From the NCBI GenBank assembly GCA_001592805.2, contig CP051141.1, positions 2,604,001 to 2,668,000 on the forward strand: a stretch of DNA of 64,000 nt, read 5' to 3'. The translations under genes were made by a program, and so were the position numbers. This document shows positions 23,441 through 34,805 of the stretch, piece after piece (position 1 is the first letter of the stretch; every line of letters begins with the position of its first letter). The notes beneath the pieces were generated by a model, which searched no databases, had not been told where the DNA came from, and worked only from the letters and a program-made list of their open reading frames with translations. This DNA comes from Peltaster fructicola (Eukaryota > Ascomycota > Dothideomycetes).

Positions 23441-25559
23441 TTACTACAGCCACAAAGACAGATCTCAATTCTCTACTTGGAGCACGACGTAAACAGACTT
23501 GGCTATGGTGCTCCCGAAAGCGAGGCAGCAGCAGGACTGCTATCCGCTTGTCCACTCTTCCTCGGAAGCAAAGCACAGTACACGCCATAGCTATCGGGTT
23601 TCCTCTGCTAAGACAGCCGATGAGGGAAACACGACCTAAAGGATGGGTACGAGTCAAGACACCACAAGATCTAACCTCAGGGAATCCTGTGTGAGATATG
23701 ATCCTGGTCGAAGCGAAGGATTGGGGGCGCAGAGTTCATTGACGCGCACTTGCTACGCTTTTTTTGATTCCAATGGCTATCAGTTGGAGAGGTCAGGATG
23801 GCTTCGGGAGGGCTAACGACGGCTGTGGAACGATATTACGAACTATACATTCGAGATACCCTTTGTTGCTGATGTACATATTCGATTCAAGAATTTGAGC
23901 TTCTTCCACAGCATTGAACTCTTCTTCTTTACTCCATCTTACGCAACAGCACATGCTCGAAAGGGCAATGATGCCATCAGCTGGCTGACACAAAGCTAAT
24001 TCATGCAGTGAAGCGCTGATCATCTTGGCCTCGCATACATACTCTAGCCGCAGTGCTAATCCTCTCACTGTACTGGGCATCATGACAGATGCAGGTAGCT
24101 CGACTGGCAAGCTAATAATACTTGCCAGGAACCTCATCACACCTGGCGACCATCACACCGCATGTTATAAGACCTGCTCAAGCTCCAATCAGCAAGGACG
24201 GACTCGATGACCGAAAGCGAGACGCTATGCTTTGCCGCAGACTTACATGCCTCGAATCCTTCGGAGTAATGATGCTATGACATTGTAGGGACTTCAGTCG
24301 GGCGAAAATTTGCCAGCGCGCATGTACAGTGCAACCACAGGCAGTCCTTCCTAATGTCACCGAACCTTTTCCTACTGGATCAAGCCTTCTCGAGTTGTCG
24401 TCTTGCTACGGCAAGTGACACTTTATGGGAGCAGCGGCCGAGGATGGAATCATGAAAGCCACACGGTGCAGGGTACTGGCAGACACCAACAAGATCGGCC
24501 TATCTCGAAAGTCGTCGATGGATCGTGGCGTGTTTTAAGCTCTTACAAGAAGAGGTTAACGATTCTTGGGGCCAAAAGGGACACGCTATATGTGCGGTAT
24601 GGATGGCTGTAAGGCCGGCGATGCCGTACGAGTCTGCTGACTGCGCCGCCAACATGCGGTTGCCAGATGGGGTCTGCATGCGTCTCCTAGAAAATGCTGA
24701 CCATGCTAGCGTCGATATCGACTGTGTACTCTCTCGAGTGCCGCCTTTCTTTCGACCATGGCCTTGATACTTGCGTTCATCCCTTGCTCGAGGTGCTTGC
24801 AGCAACGATTGCCACACAATTGCCTATGGCTTGAAGGAGCGTCAGCAGGCCGAGCAAACTTTCCTGAGCTCACCGGTGCTGGAGACTTGATCAAGACGAC
24901 ACACCGGATGGCGATGTGATTTCCACACCTTAGCGATGGAGATCAAGCCGGACAGTAGCACAAGATACTCATACGAGCAGCGGACAACAATCACTTCTCT
25001 GGAGGCGTGGTCATCACCATTTCCGCCTCGTCCAATGAGCAGTCAAAACAGGCATATCGTACGTGCTGGACCCACCCTTGACAAGCTTTCGTCCTCGGCT
25101 GGCCGGTATCTTCTCCTATCTACAAAGCACTTCCGCGCATAAGGCTGTTCTCGAATGTGACAACGTTGCGACTAGTCATCGATCATCAAGTCCATGGCTG
25201 ATCGTGAGAGCCAACCACAGCTCGTGAGCTCAAGTTCTCTGGCATAAGTACTGATGGCGCCGACTGTTTCAGAACGACGAACGCTCCGCTACACTCATCC
25301 GACTCAGCCGACGCACACGACACAACTCATGAGGGCTCATCAAAAGCTCATCCAGTATGGGTTCATGGAATCGCTGTTGATCGTTTGCGTGGAGGCATCT
25401 GTGCAGAAGCACACCTCATAAGTATCTTGTGCCATCCTCCAACGGTATTGTGACAGCTTTCTTCGCTTCTTCTCGTGTCTTTAGATAGTTCGGCAATCCA
25501 TTGCCTTCCATTCCTTTCATGCTCAGTCGAGCTTTACATTCCTTTTCAATCAAGACGAG
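23441..25559. other. Gene-poor stretch, no gene recognised
   Basis: 2.1 kb with short frames only, none with a recognisable motif. The last part before 25560 is pyrimidine-rich and is the probable promoter of the GH64 gene. Confidence 0.5.
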
Positions 25560-26891
25560 ATGCGTGGTCTATCCATGATCATAGCGGCGGCATCACTGCT
25601 ACTCACCTTCGCTTCGGCAGCTCCTGTCATTACTGTACACCCAGGTAATGCGAACACCGGTCTGGTGATCACGAAGGAGAACACCGTCAACGCTACCAAG
25701 GTAACGACATGGTCGAATAGCACTGGAGTAAAGATCAATGCTGCATTGACGACAGGAGCGCTGCCACTCGCTCTTGTCAACAACTTTCCTGGCGGAGCTA
25801 TCAATGCCTACGTTACAGGTCTCGATGCAAATGGTCAACTTGTCATGCTTAAAGCTGACGGCACCTTCTACTATCCTACAGCGACCAGTGGTCCACCTCA
25901 ACAAGTCATGCAAAATTGTGCTATACCTCTCGGTGCGAAGGGCAGTACGCTACAGATCACCGTGCCTGGCTACATTAGCTCTGCACGCATCTGGTTCGCG
26001 GAGGGTCAGCTCAAGTTCTACACCGTGCAAGGTGCCAATGGTCCATCACTTGTCGAGCCGTCTGCTGTCAACCCGAACGATCCAAGTGCCAGCGTCAACT
26101 GGGGCTTCGTGGAACTTACCTACAACTCCAGCGGCGGTCTATATGCCAATATCAGTTACGTCGACTTTCTTGGTCTGATCCTTGGTATGCAACTGCAATG
26201 TGGTGACGGCAGCACGCAGGGAGCCAGAGGTCTATCACAAAACTCCGTTCAAGCTGTGTGCAGTGCTCTCAGCGCGCAAGCCGGACAGGATGGCGCTCCT
26301 TGGGGCGACTTGTGCCAGGCTGACAGCTCAGGCAACATGCTTCGAGTGCTCGCTCCGACAGACTTCATCTCTAGCAGCAGTTCTGCGTTTTCATCTTATT
26401 GGAGTTCCTATATTGATCAGGTGTGGTCGAAGTATACATCAGAGCCTCTGTACATCGACACACAGAGCTCGCCGGGTAAGGTGGCTTGCCAGGTGCAAGG
26501 TAGTCAACTACAGTGTGCAGGTGACAACCGTAGCTACTCAAAGCCAACAGCATTGGACATTTTTGGCTGCAACAGCGGTCCTTTTGGCATTCAGGCTGGC
26601 GATAACCTTGTCCATGTCTCGGTCGTGCCACGACTTTGTGCTGCGTTCCACCGTACGACCTTATTGCTACCAGGTGGAAATGTGCAGCCGAGTCTGGACT
26701 CCTCGCACTACTATACTACCACGCCAACCAATTACTTCAGCAAGCTCATTCATCAATACGAGCTCGACGGCAAGGGCTATGCTTTCGCCTACGACGATGT
26801 CAATCCTGACGGAGATGTCAACCAGTCTGGAACAGTCGTGGATGCCAATCCCCAACTTCTGACCATTTATGTTGGCGGCAACACAAGCTAG
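25560..26891 (+). CDS. Secreted GH64 family beta-1,3-glucanase
   Basis: Uninterrupted 443 aa. A signal peptide (MRGLSMIIAAASLLLTFASA) is followed by a thaumatin-like/GH64 barrel. Family-type blocks are NFPGGAINAYVTGLDANGQL, GTFYYPTA, SARIWFAEGQLKFY, NWGFVELTYN and ANISYVDFLGL. Then come a Cys-rich middle (LQCGDGSTQG, CNSGPFGIQAG) and a C-terminal YAFAYDDVNPDGDVNQSGTV block, the acidic end of the fold. GH64 enzymes cut beta-1,3-glucan, in the best-known cases releasing laminaripentaose. Here it would act outside the cell on the fungus's own wall or on other glucans. I did not map the catalytic Glu/Asp pair with certainty. A short GA repeat follows the stop codon. Confidence 0.88.
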   Translation: MRGLSMIIAAASLLLTFASAAPVITVHPGNANTGLVITKENTVNATKVTTWSNSTGVKINAALTTGALPLALVNNFPGGAINAYVTGLDANGQLVMLKADGTFYYPTATSGPPQQVMQNCAIPLGAKGSTLQITVPGYISSARIWFAEGQLKFYTVQGANGPSLVEPSAVNPNDPSASVNWGFVELTYNSSGGLYANISYVDFLGLILGMQLQCGDGSTQGARGLSQNSVQAVCSALSAQAGQDGAPWGDLCQADSSGNMLRVLAPTDFISSSSSAFSSYWSSYIDQVWSKYTSEPLYIDTQSSPGKVACQVQGSQLQCAGDNRSYSKPTALDIFGCNSGPFGIQAGDNLVHVSVVPRLCAAFHRTTLLLPGGNVQPSLDSSHYYTTTPTNYFSKLIHQYELDGKGYAFAYDDVNPDGDVNQSGTVVDANPQLLTIYVGGNTS

Positions 26892-27365
26892 AGAGAGAGA
26901 GAGCCCTGCCCAGCCATGACAATGTACACCTATACACACTGAATAGTGAGACCCTGGCCTAAATAGCTGGCCGAAGTTCTGATACCACGGTGATGCATCA
27001 CCAGTATGTAAGACATGATCAGCAGACGCAATTCAGGCTCAAAAACCATATCGATAATGCATTGAATCGTTGGCCAGCATGAATACAGAAAGTGTAGCAG
27101 CACAGCTCAACAACCACGTCACATTCTCTCGCATTTATAAACACCCCACTTCAACCTCCAGCTTTCCAATGTATTGCAGTACTCTCCCAACCGTTCCTGT
27201 CTGCGCCAATCAAGCTACGATCGAGACTGGCGAGCGATCTCGTGTGACAAGCAAACTGCCTACAGCTCACACGGCACGCCCATCAGGTTGACTCCAGTAT
27301 GCATCCTTGAGCCTTTGCAATTCTAGCTGCTCAAGCAGCTCGTCAACACGTACTTCACCACAATC
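26892..27365. other. Intergenic with short GA repeat
   Basis: 474 bp. It opens with a GAGAGAGAGAGAG run right after the GH64 stop and holds nothing else I can name. It should contain the GPAT promoter. Confidence 0.5.
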
Positions 27366-29591
27366 ATGTCTGGCAAAGGTCGACGCGTATACAACAACAT
27401 CGTCTACGATGTCATCCTATGGGTTTTCACAGTCGTCCTAGACATCTTCTTCCGCGAAATACACCCTCGATCATCATGGCGAATACCACGGAAAGGTCCG
27501 ATCATCTTCGTGGCAGCACCACATGCCAACCAGTTCGTCGATCCACTCATTCTGATGCGCGTCGTACGCAATGATGCCCACCGCCGGATCTCTATCCTGA
27601 TCGCAGCAAAGAGTATGAAAAGGGCATTTATTGGGTTAGCGGCAGGAGCAATGGGATCCGTACCTGTTGGAAGAGCTTTGGACAGTAAGAAGGAGGCCCA
27701 GGGAAGGATATTGCTCGCTGACAAGAATGGCGAGCAGACTTTGATCGAGGGCAAAGATGTCGACTTCACATCGTCCCAATTCATGCCAGGCGGAACACTC
27801 GTACTTCCAAGCGTGAATGGAACTTCTGCGTCTGCTGAGATCAAGGAAATTGTCAACGCCACGGAGATTAGGTTGAAGAAGCCATTCAAGGGCGAGGTGG
27901 CACTCAGGCAGCTTACAGGCAAGCTTGGAAACGACGACAGTTCTGGCAAAGACTTCGAAGGCACTGCCTTCAATGTGGCACCTCATATCGACCAAAGCGA
28001 GGTATACGAAGCAGTCTTCAAGCGCATCTCAGAGGGCGGCTGTATTGGCATCTTTCCAGAAGGTGGCAGTCACGATCGCACAGAGCTACTACCATTGAAA
28101 GCTGGTCTTGCAATCATGGCTCTCGGCTCACTCGCTGAGGATCCTGATTGTGGTGTCAGTATCGTCCCAGTGGGCATGAACTACTTCCACGCACACAAGT
28201 TTCGATCACGATGCGTTATCGAGTTTGGAGCACCCATCACAATCGACCCAGAACTGGTTAACAAGTACAAGTCGGACAAGCGCCGAGAAGCAGTTACGCA
28301 AGTCCTCAGTGAAGTACACGAGGCTCTGAAGTCGGTCACACTTCAAGCACCAGACTATGACACGCTCTTCCTTGTACAAGCTGTGCGCAGGCTTTACAAC
28401 CCCAAAGGCAAGCGGCTGCCTCTGCCTATGATCATCGAACTACAACGACGTTTCCTCAAAGGTTTCCAAACCTACAAGGACGATCAGCGTATCATACAGA
28501 TGAAGAAGAACGTACTCGACTGGCATAGGCAGTTGAGACAGCTGAACATCCGAGACCACCAGCTTGCTTACGCCCGCCTACCGTGGTGGAAGGTCATGGC
28601 ATTCATCCTGTACCGCGCGGGCAAGCTCGCTGTACTGAGCGTCGCAGTCATACCCGGACTCATCCTCTTCTCACCTGTGTTCGTTGCTGGAAAGGTCATC
28701 TCTTACTATAAGTCGAAGGAAGCACTCGCAGCTTCTACGGTCAAGATCAAAGCTAAAGACGTGGTAGCTACCTGGAAGATCCTGGTCTCACTCGCGCTAG
28801 GACCAACTCTCGACATTATCTACACGATCATTGGCACTTACTGGACACACGTTGACAGAGTTGGTGGACTTGTGCCATTGTGGATGCCCCTGTGGCTCGT
28901 GGCAACGCTGTTGCTTATCATATTCCCGATGGTATGCTTTGCTGCTCTGCGGTTTGGAGAAATCGGCATGGACATCTTCAAGTCGCTCAGACCACTCGTA
29001 CTTTGCCTCCAGCCAACCTCGTCGAACACTCTCGTCAAGCTTCGTGCACGACGTACACAATTGCAGGAGGAGATCACACAGATTGTGAATGAGCTCGGAC
29101 CTGAGCTGTTCCCTGACTTCGATCATCAGCGTATCATAGCAGATCCATCTCACCCTCTGTCGCCTACCGGATCACCCGAAGCCACTACTCCGAAGGAAAA
29201 GACTTCAGCTGGCACGTTCGAAGCATTGCTCTCTCCGCGGTCCACGCAGCATGGCCAGGCCACAAATCACATCCCTCAAAACGAGTCCTTTCAGGATATT
29301 GGAAAGGTTGGCATCTTCGCCTCTCGGCCCACCACACCTACAGACAGCAAGTCGAAAGGCTCGTTGCAAGGCTTCACTGCTCTTGACGGACAGAAAAGCA
29401 ACGGTAGTGTCAAAACCGATCTCGACGAGGTTAGCAAGAGTCTGCGTGATGCCATGCGAGAGCGTGGTCGCCGCAGAGTGTCGACAGATGACGATTGGGT
29501 TATTGAGAACGAACCCGCAGATCCTGAGCTGGTTGCCAAGGTAGCAGAAAGCGACGACATGGAACCACAGGAAGCCAAAAAAGATATCTGA
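27366..29591 (+). CDS. Glycerol-3-phosphate/DHAP acyltransferase (SCT1/GPT2 family)
   Basis: Single-exon 741 aa ER membrane enzyme that puts the first acyl chain on glycerol-3-phosphate (or DHAP) in phospholipid and triacylglycerol synthesis. The PlsC domain is clear. Motif I is APHANQFVDP at about residues 51-60, and motif III is FPEGGSHDRTELLPLKAG. It then has the PVG block (SIVPVGMNYFHAHKFRSR) and an insertion between motifs typical of the yeast Sct1/Gpt2 pair. Hydrophobic helices lie at the N-terminus and in the last third (KLAVLSVAVIPGLILFSPVF and two more). The tail is Ser/Thr-rich and charged, as in yeast, where it is phosphorylated. Length matches the family (about 740-760 aa). Fungi often have one or two paralogs; which one this is cannot be told. 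Confidence 0.93.
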   Translation: MSGKGRRVYNNIVYDVILWVFTVVLDIFFREIHPRSSWRIPRKGPIIFVAAPHANQFVDPLILMRVVRNDAHRRISILIAAKSMKRAFIGLAAGAMGSVPVGRALDSKKEAQGRILLADKNGEQTLIEGKDVDFTSSQFMPGGTLVLPSVNGTSASAEIKEIVNATEIRLKKPFKGEVALRQLTGKLGNDDSSGKDFEGTAFNVAPHIDQSEVYEAVFKRISEGGCIGIFPEGGSHDRTELLPLKAGLAIMALGSLAEDPDCGVSIVPVGMNYFHAHKFRSRCVIEFGAPITIDPELVNKYKSDKRREAVTQVLSEVHEALKSVTLQAPDYDTLFLVQAVRRLYNPKGKRLPLPMIIELQRRFLKGFQTYKDDQRIIQMKKNVLDWHRQLRQLNIRDHQLAYARLPWWKVMAFILYRAGKLAVLSVAVIPGLILFSPVFVAGKVISYYKSKEALAASTVKIKAKDVVATWKILVSLALGPTLDIIYTIIGTYWTHVDRVGGLVPLWMPLWLVATLLLIIFPMVCFAALRFGEIGMDIFKSLRPLVLCLQPTSSNTLVKLRARRTQLQEEITQIVNELGPELFPDFDHQRIIADPSHPLSPTGSPEATTPKEKTSAGTFEALLSPRSTQHGQATNHIPQNESFQDIGKVGIFASRPTTPTDSKSKGSLQGFTALDGQKSNGSVKTDLDEVSKSLRDAMRERGRRRVSTDDDWVIENEPADPELVAKVAESDDMEPQEAKKDI

Positions 29592-29684
29592 AAGCAGCAG
29601 GTGATGGTCTGTCGAATGCATATACAATCAACAGATGCATTGCTCGACAGTAAAGTTACAGATTTTCAGTGTGCTCTACCACGC

Positions 29685-30364
29685 TCAGTGACCCTCTTCC
29701 TCGGCGCTGCTATTGTTGTCCTCGATCTCAGCTGGATCTGCGAAAGGTCCTCTATTGCTGCCCAACTCTTTCGAGATATGAGTGTGTTGTTGTTGTTCAT
29801 CATTGTCATCATCATCATCGTCGTCTAATGGTCGCCTCTCTTTGACCTCAGTTGTGCTTGGTCGTCGAACTCTAGCATCATCTCGTCTTCTGCCGAAAGT
29901 GATTGGGGCATCGTCCTCGTAATCATCTTCATCGCGATCCAGCGTCTCGTCGCGACCAGCGTCGTCTTCATCTAGGGAAGAATCGGAGGAGCTATCATCG
30001 CTGCCAAACAAGCCGGAAAACTTGCTGGCAGAGCCTGGACCTTTGCTCGTTCGTGTCCCACTGAGCTGTAGACCTACTTCCTGCAGCTCTCTCTCTGTCG
30101 CTGGTCCCAGATCAAGCTCATTAGGTTGCTCAGGAAGCTGAGCTGCAGTCTCCAACGCAGCGTGATCTGCTGCGTCTGGATCTGTCTCGGCAGCCTCTGC
30201 ATCTTTCTTTCTCTGTGCCAGACGCGCGGCGAGTTGTCGTCGTGCTCGAGATGGTGGTATCTTGAGTGGTGGTGGTATGCTCGATGAAGCGTTCGCAGTG
30301 TTATCCTGTGCACTGCCCAAAGAGGGCAGCTGATGTCAGCTCAGTCTTACCAACCTAACCACAT
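29685..30364 (-). CDS. Acidic Ser-rich protein, or 3' exon of the neighbouring SAPS gene
   Basis: An open minus-strand frame from about 30312 to 29685 encodes SSIPPPLKIPPSRARRQLAA, then a Lys/Glu-rich helix, then Asp/Ser-rich acid runs, ending GPFADPAEIEDNNSSAEEEG-H. This has the look of a fungal SAPS-protein C-terminus. Two models fit. (a) Separate gene: a 14-nt first exon (30364-30351), a 38-nt intron with GTAAGA donor and GCTGAC branch, and a main exon from 30312; 642 nt, 213 aa, divisible by three. (b) Third exon of the SAPS gene: donor GTCGGT at 30680 and acceptor GCACAG at 30306, phase 0, but a 375-nt intron, far longer than its neighbours' introns. Sequence alone does not decide. Confidence 0.5.
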
Positions 30365-30635
30365 CCTAGGTAGTGCTTGGACGGAGGAATGAAAGAGTGA
30401 TAGCGAGATGAGGGAGATTTTCAAATGATATACAGTCCCGGAGAGATGTGTGTAGGCCGACTGGTTGTCCGAAAGCAGGTGTGCGCAAGACTATGGTCTC
30501 GAAGTGGCCGCTCTCTCACGGATCGATTGCTGGAACGTCGGTCTGAGGAGTACTGAAGTACGCTCTGTCGAGATCATGGGATTTATGGGGAGACTCTCTG
30601 GCAGGTGCAGTGGGAGGGAAGGAAAGATGCAGGCC

Positions 30636-33399
30636 TCATCGATAATCCATGTCAACATCATCAAAAGAGAGTTCACCGACCTGTTCGTCCTCAGAGAGCT
30701 GGCTGCCACTTGAGCCACGTCGTTCCTCGTCCCTGATGATCTCTGTTTCGTCCAAATCATCCTCATCTTCGGCGAAGTGCTTGAGCATTGAATTGTCTTC
30801 GAAGCTCTCTCCCACTGTGCCCTCTGACATGGCAATGCTGTCTTGCTCGGTGATGCCAGTGCCGATGCCTGCTGATGCCAGAGCATTTGCAGTATTGGAA
30901 CTGAATCCACCTTGTAGACTGCCGGAAGCGCCAGGTCGCATCATCGCATTCTCAGGCCGTACACCTCCGAGCACGGCATTATCCTTGTCTCGTGTTTCGG
31001 CGAGTGTACCGTCCACGTATTGGACCCACTCGTCGCGATTGACTCTGCTGGACATGTTGACGTCGAGCACGTCAGCAGGGAATCGACTCCCAAACTTGCA
31101 GACCTCCTCGGCGATCAGTGTCAGATGACCCATGTAACCTAGTCGCATGTTCTTCTCTTTCTGCGACTTATCCGAGGCTGTTTGGCCATCCAAGATTCGA
31201 TCAGTGATATCTTTCGTGCTGCTAAACCCGAGAGGTCCTCCATTTGTGGTTTGTATAGGTGTGAAGAGGTCAATGGCCAGGGCTCGATTATAGCCTCTCT
31301 CCATGGCACCATTGAAGACCTGCTGTACAACATCATACACTACGTTATGCAGGAAATTGTTCCAAGGGAAGCGGAAGAAGAAGTCCTGCAAGGTTCTATT
31401 AGCAATTGCTACATCAAGACATGGTGCGCACACTCACAAGGATTGTGGGCACGACATGATTGTCGACAAAGCTTAGCTTGAGTAGGTCTCCCACAACAGG
31501 AGCACCATCGTCCTCATTGTGAAGGGCTGCCTTGTCGTCGTCGTCATCATGTGGGATCGTGTCGTCTGGCTGTATGGTTGCAGTACTCTGCTCGATATCG
31601 TGTGTATCATCGGTGTCGGCAGATGGTGCCAGTTTCTGTTGTGCTTTATTCGAGAATAGTGGCGCAGGGCGATCGGCCTTTGCGAGCTCTCTCTCGAGCT
31701 CCGACGGTCCGTTGTCATCGAACTGGTGGCTAGTCTCCTCGCCAAACTCTGTCATCACAGTGTCCTCGTCCATGTCAAGACTGCCTATACGATCAGTGAC
31801 ACCTGCCGTCGTCGGTGAGTCTGCTGCATGTGTTGGAGGAGGATCGAAGTGCGGCAGCTCTCCAGTCTTCTTGTGAAGCGCAGGCTGAGGAGTTTTCTCG
31901 TTCAGATCATCAAAGCTGACTTCGTCAGGAAGGTCTTCTGTGTTTGGGGCCGAGACGGTCTCGAAACCATCATCGTCACCACCGTTCTGTACCTTGCTGT
32001 CAGTCTCCTCGTCAGGCTTTTCCGCATGATGAAATCCGTGCGAGTCGACAGAGCTGCCGAACTCGTCATGAGAGCTCTCCGCTTCAGCAGGTTTCGCAGC
32101 ACTGGCACCGAGCTTGCCTGCGGCCCGCAATCTATCACGCTCACCATCTCTTCGGCGGACCTCTTCTTCGGCACCAGGCTCGTTCAGCAGACCCATGTTG
32201 CTGCAATGTAGCAGTTCAGCCATGAGCTCGCAAGTCTTGAAACGATCAAAACCCAGTGGCTCGACAGTCGCACCAAATGCTGACTTCAGTCCAGGCTTTT
32301 TCGCCACAGGCGATCTTATCAGTTTCATAAAGTCGGGCACATGAGTGGCGAATTGTCGAAGAAGTGTTCCAAGGTATATGGGGTCAGATGTCTTGGGAAT
32401 CGGGCTGATTTGTGTGTCAAGATCATAGTCTGAGTTGTTCTTGCGAATGACTTCGATGATAATGCCCACTCCAACCGTAAGCGGATTGCCTCCACGCAGC
32501 ATATCTGTGATCAGTGTTTCGATGCTCACAGCTGATACTAGCTGGCGAGTCAGTTCGTTGGGGCCTATGACAGACTGGTCCTGTGTTGTAGCGTTGGCGG
32601 AGATGGTGATAATCGCCTTGAGGAAGTCTCCCGCTGCTGTTTGCGTTGCTGGGCTGTGGTCTGGTGAAAGGTAGTGTAGTAAGGAAGGTATTAGATCTTG
32701 TCTCTGGAGCCAGTCCACCACGCCACTGCCACCTTCGTGTTTCTCAAGCGATATGATCTTCAGAAGTAAGTCCATAACCATTGGGCAGTCGACGTGTTGT
32801 AGTATAGCTGGCACCACACCGTCCAAGGACTTGATGAAAGCAATCATATCCTCCGTCTTCTTGTCCAGCAGACTCTCGTTCACCTTGGTGAAGTAGCCTG
32901 CCTGAAGTGGTTCCAGTGGCGCTGGCTGGTAGAGGTATTGCCAGAACTTGGCCAGTTGTTCACGCTGTTCAAGTACTGCCTCGGTGATCGACCATACGTC
33001 TGAAGACAGCACTTCACAAGCCACGTAGGCATACTTCTTCCGTTGTGCCTCCTGCTTCTCATGATCGCTGTCTTCTGTGTCTCTTTTGCTCACCGACTTT
33101 GATCGATCTCTTGCACCTGCACGCCCGAAGAAGGATATGCCGGAACGATTGTCCTTATTGTCTGTGTCCTTGCCCTTCTCCTCGACCTTCTCAATGCCTT
33201 TCTGAGCAACGACGTAGTCAAGCAGCTTGTGGAGGACTGGCTCTGCGCGAAGGAACTCGATGAGCTTACTGTTTTGCTGTTTCAGCTCTTGAATGAGGTC
33301 GCCATCGTCCAGCAGTTCTTCAAGCGTAACATCTGGGCGGTCCAGTGCAGCGTCAATTGACGAGGCGAGGTTTTGAAACCCGCCAAACTTCCAGAACAT
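30636..33399 (-). CDS. SIT4 phosphatase-associated protein (SAPS domain)
   Basis: Regulatory subunit of the PP6/SIT4 phosphatase. It starts MFWKFGGFQNLASSIDAALD, the hallmark SAPS N-terminus. The helical-repeat domain follows (FLRAEPVLHKLLDYVV, ACEVLSSDVWSITEAVLEQR, LLDKKTEDMIAFIKSLDGVV) and includes HYLSPDHSPATQTAAGDFLK. After an acidic insertion, a 52-nt intron (31386-31437, TGCTAAT branch) joins LPTIL-type helix to DFFFRFPWNNFLHNVVYDVV, the conserved second block. Two exons give 903 aa, ending DDVDMDYR. The C-terminal region is acidic and disordered. The next segment downstream (29685-30364) may be a further exon. It acts in nutrient/TOR and cell-cycle signalling, by family knowledge. Confidence 0.92.
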
Positions 33400-34026
33400 C
33401 TTGTAGAGAAGAGCCTGAAAGCATGTAGTGAGTCGTTGGAGGGGAAGTGCAGTCGCGATGAAGTTGCAAGTTGTCTCTTGGGCTATTGCACGAGTGGACG
33501 TAGTCTAGTGCGTGTGATATCGGCGTACCAGAGGAGCTGTGTCATTCAGTCATCGGAAAGGACCAGTGAAAGACGTATCGTAACGAGAGTGTTGGGTACA
33601 AGAAGGGCGTCGTGACATGCACAAGGTTGGTCACGTGTGGTCTAACGCACCAACGCAGCCGCCATACGATTGTGCAGATGACCGGGATGGATTTTGGCGG
33701 TCGTGTCGTTCGTTGTTGTCAAAAAGTAAGTGGTGAAGTTTGGTGTTTGCGCGTTGAACAATCAGTGCCAGACATCAGTCAGCATTGTGGTCGGTCCCTG
33801 AAGTCGTGAAGTGCATAGCCAAGACCAAGCATCAATGTGGAGCCATACGCAGGAGATGACATGCAATATCGACATTCGATGTGCCATATGCAGGTGATGA
33901 CATGCAATATGCATATACGAGCTCGATAAATGACTTCTGCAGGCACAGTACGCAACATCTAGTGATTATCATAATACATAGGTCGTTATCAGATCTTATC
34001 TCAGCTCGAGCCCTTCGAACTGAGAC
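33400..34026. other. Intergenic with 41-bp direct duplication
   Basis: 627 bp between two minus-strand genes. At 33842 and 33883 two copies of a roughly 32-bp block (gccata-y-gcagg-w-gatgacatgcaatat) repeat with 41-bp spacing and few differences. Otherwise nothing recognised; the part near 33400 is the SAPS promoter. Confidence 0.5.
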
Positions 34027-34805
34027 CTAAGCCTCATAACTTGGTGGCGGTTCTGACGGTGGTATCGTCCTCTGCGGCTCGTCACTCTGACTGGAAGTAT
34101 GCGCTGCCGGGTATGCAGCAGTCGTCGGAGCGATAGGTGGTATAAGCGGACCGTCGTTTTGCTCTTGATATACTGGGAGATCTTCTAGATCAATAAGCCT
34201 GGCATCTCCTACACCTGCCATCCTCGACGTCTCTTGTAAGTGTTGTGCCCGTTCTTTCAGCTGCTCGAACTTGGAGTGGAAATCAAATGCACCACCATCC
34301 TTGAATGTGAGCTTGAGTTCGACAACGCCTGTTGCGGGCGCAGGAATGCCACCATCGCCCACAGGCTGAAGCAGAGCTTGCCAGATGTTCGGACCAAAGA
34401 AAGGTGCTGTGACGTGCGAGTCGTGAAGGTTGAGGAAAGGTGTCGCAAAAGATTGCAGCTTGTCCGTTGACTGGGCAGGAAGATAGATGAGACGACGATT
34501 TGTAAGATATATCAATCCACTGCAGTCATCAGTCATGTTATGAGGCTAGATTCCCATGGCATTTACCTGCTGCTTGACACCGAGAACGACTGCTGCTGTC
34601 TGCCTGGATAATGTGTCGGCACACTGATCGAAAGTGCGACGCGCGGTGGTGAGGTGTAGAGCGTTTGTTCGCCAGGAAGTGGTGTGAACGTGCCATTCGA
34701 TAGCATCACCCAGCTAGATATGTGTCAGAATCTCATCTTGATGGCATCGAGATCTTCGCGCAGCCGCCACATCTTCCATCCAGAGAGAACTTACTTGATC
34801 GACAT
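34027..34805 (-). CDS. WBP2-like GRAM-domain protein with C-terminal PPxY
   Basis: Three exons: 34795-34805 (11 nt: MSI and part of N), 34567-34713 and 34027-34519, over introns of 81 and 47 nt, total 651 nt, 216 aa. After splicing the N-terminus reads MSINWVMLSNG, the WBP2/WBP1-like GRAM signature. It is followed by LPGEQTLYTSPPRVALSI, SGLIYLTNRRLIYLP and PFFGPNIWQALLQPV. The C-terminal third is Pro/Thr-rich and ends PPPSYEA, a PPxY motif for WW domains, in fungi probably the Rsp5-type ubiquitin ligase. Homologs are adaptors at membranes or co-activators; the fungal role is not settled. It is divergent from an arrestin-like gene that also ends with a PPSY motif. Confidence 0.88.

Noticed and set aside
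29780-29830. ttg/atc microsatellite near 29.8 kb as a free repeat
   Set aside because: It is the reverse complement of Gln and Asp codon runs in the acidic-tail coding segment.
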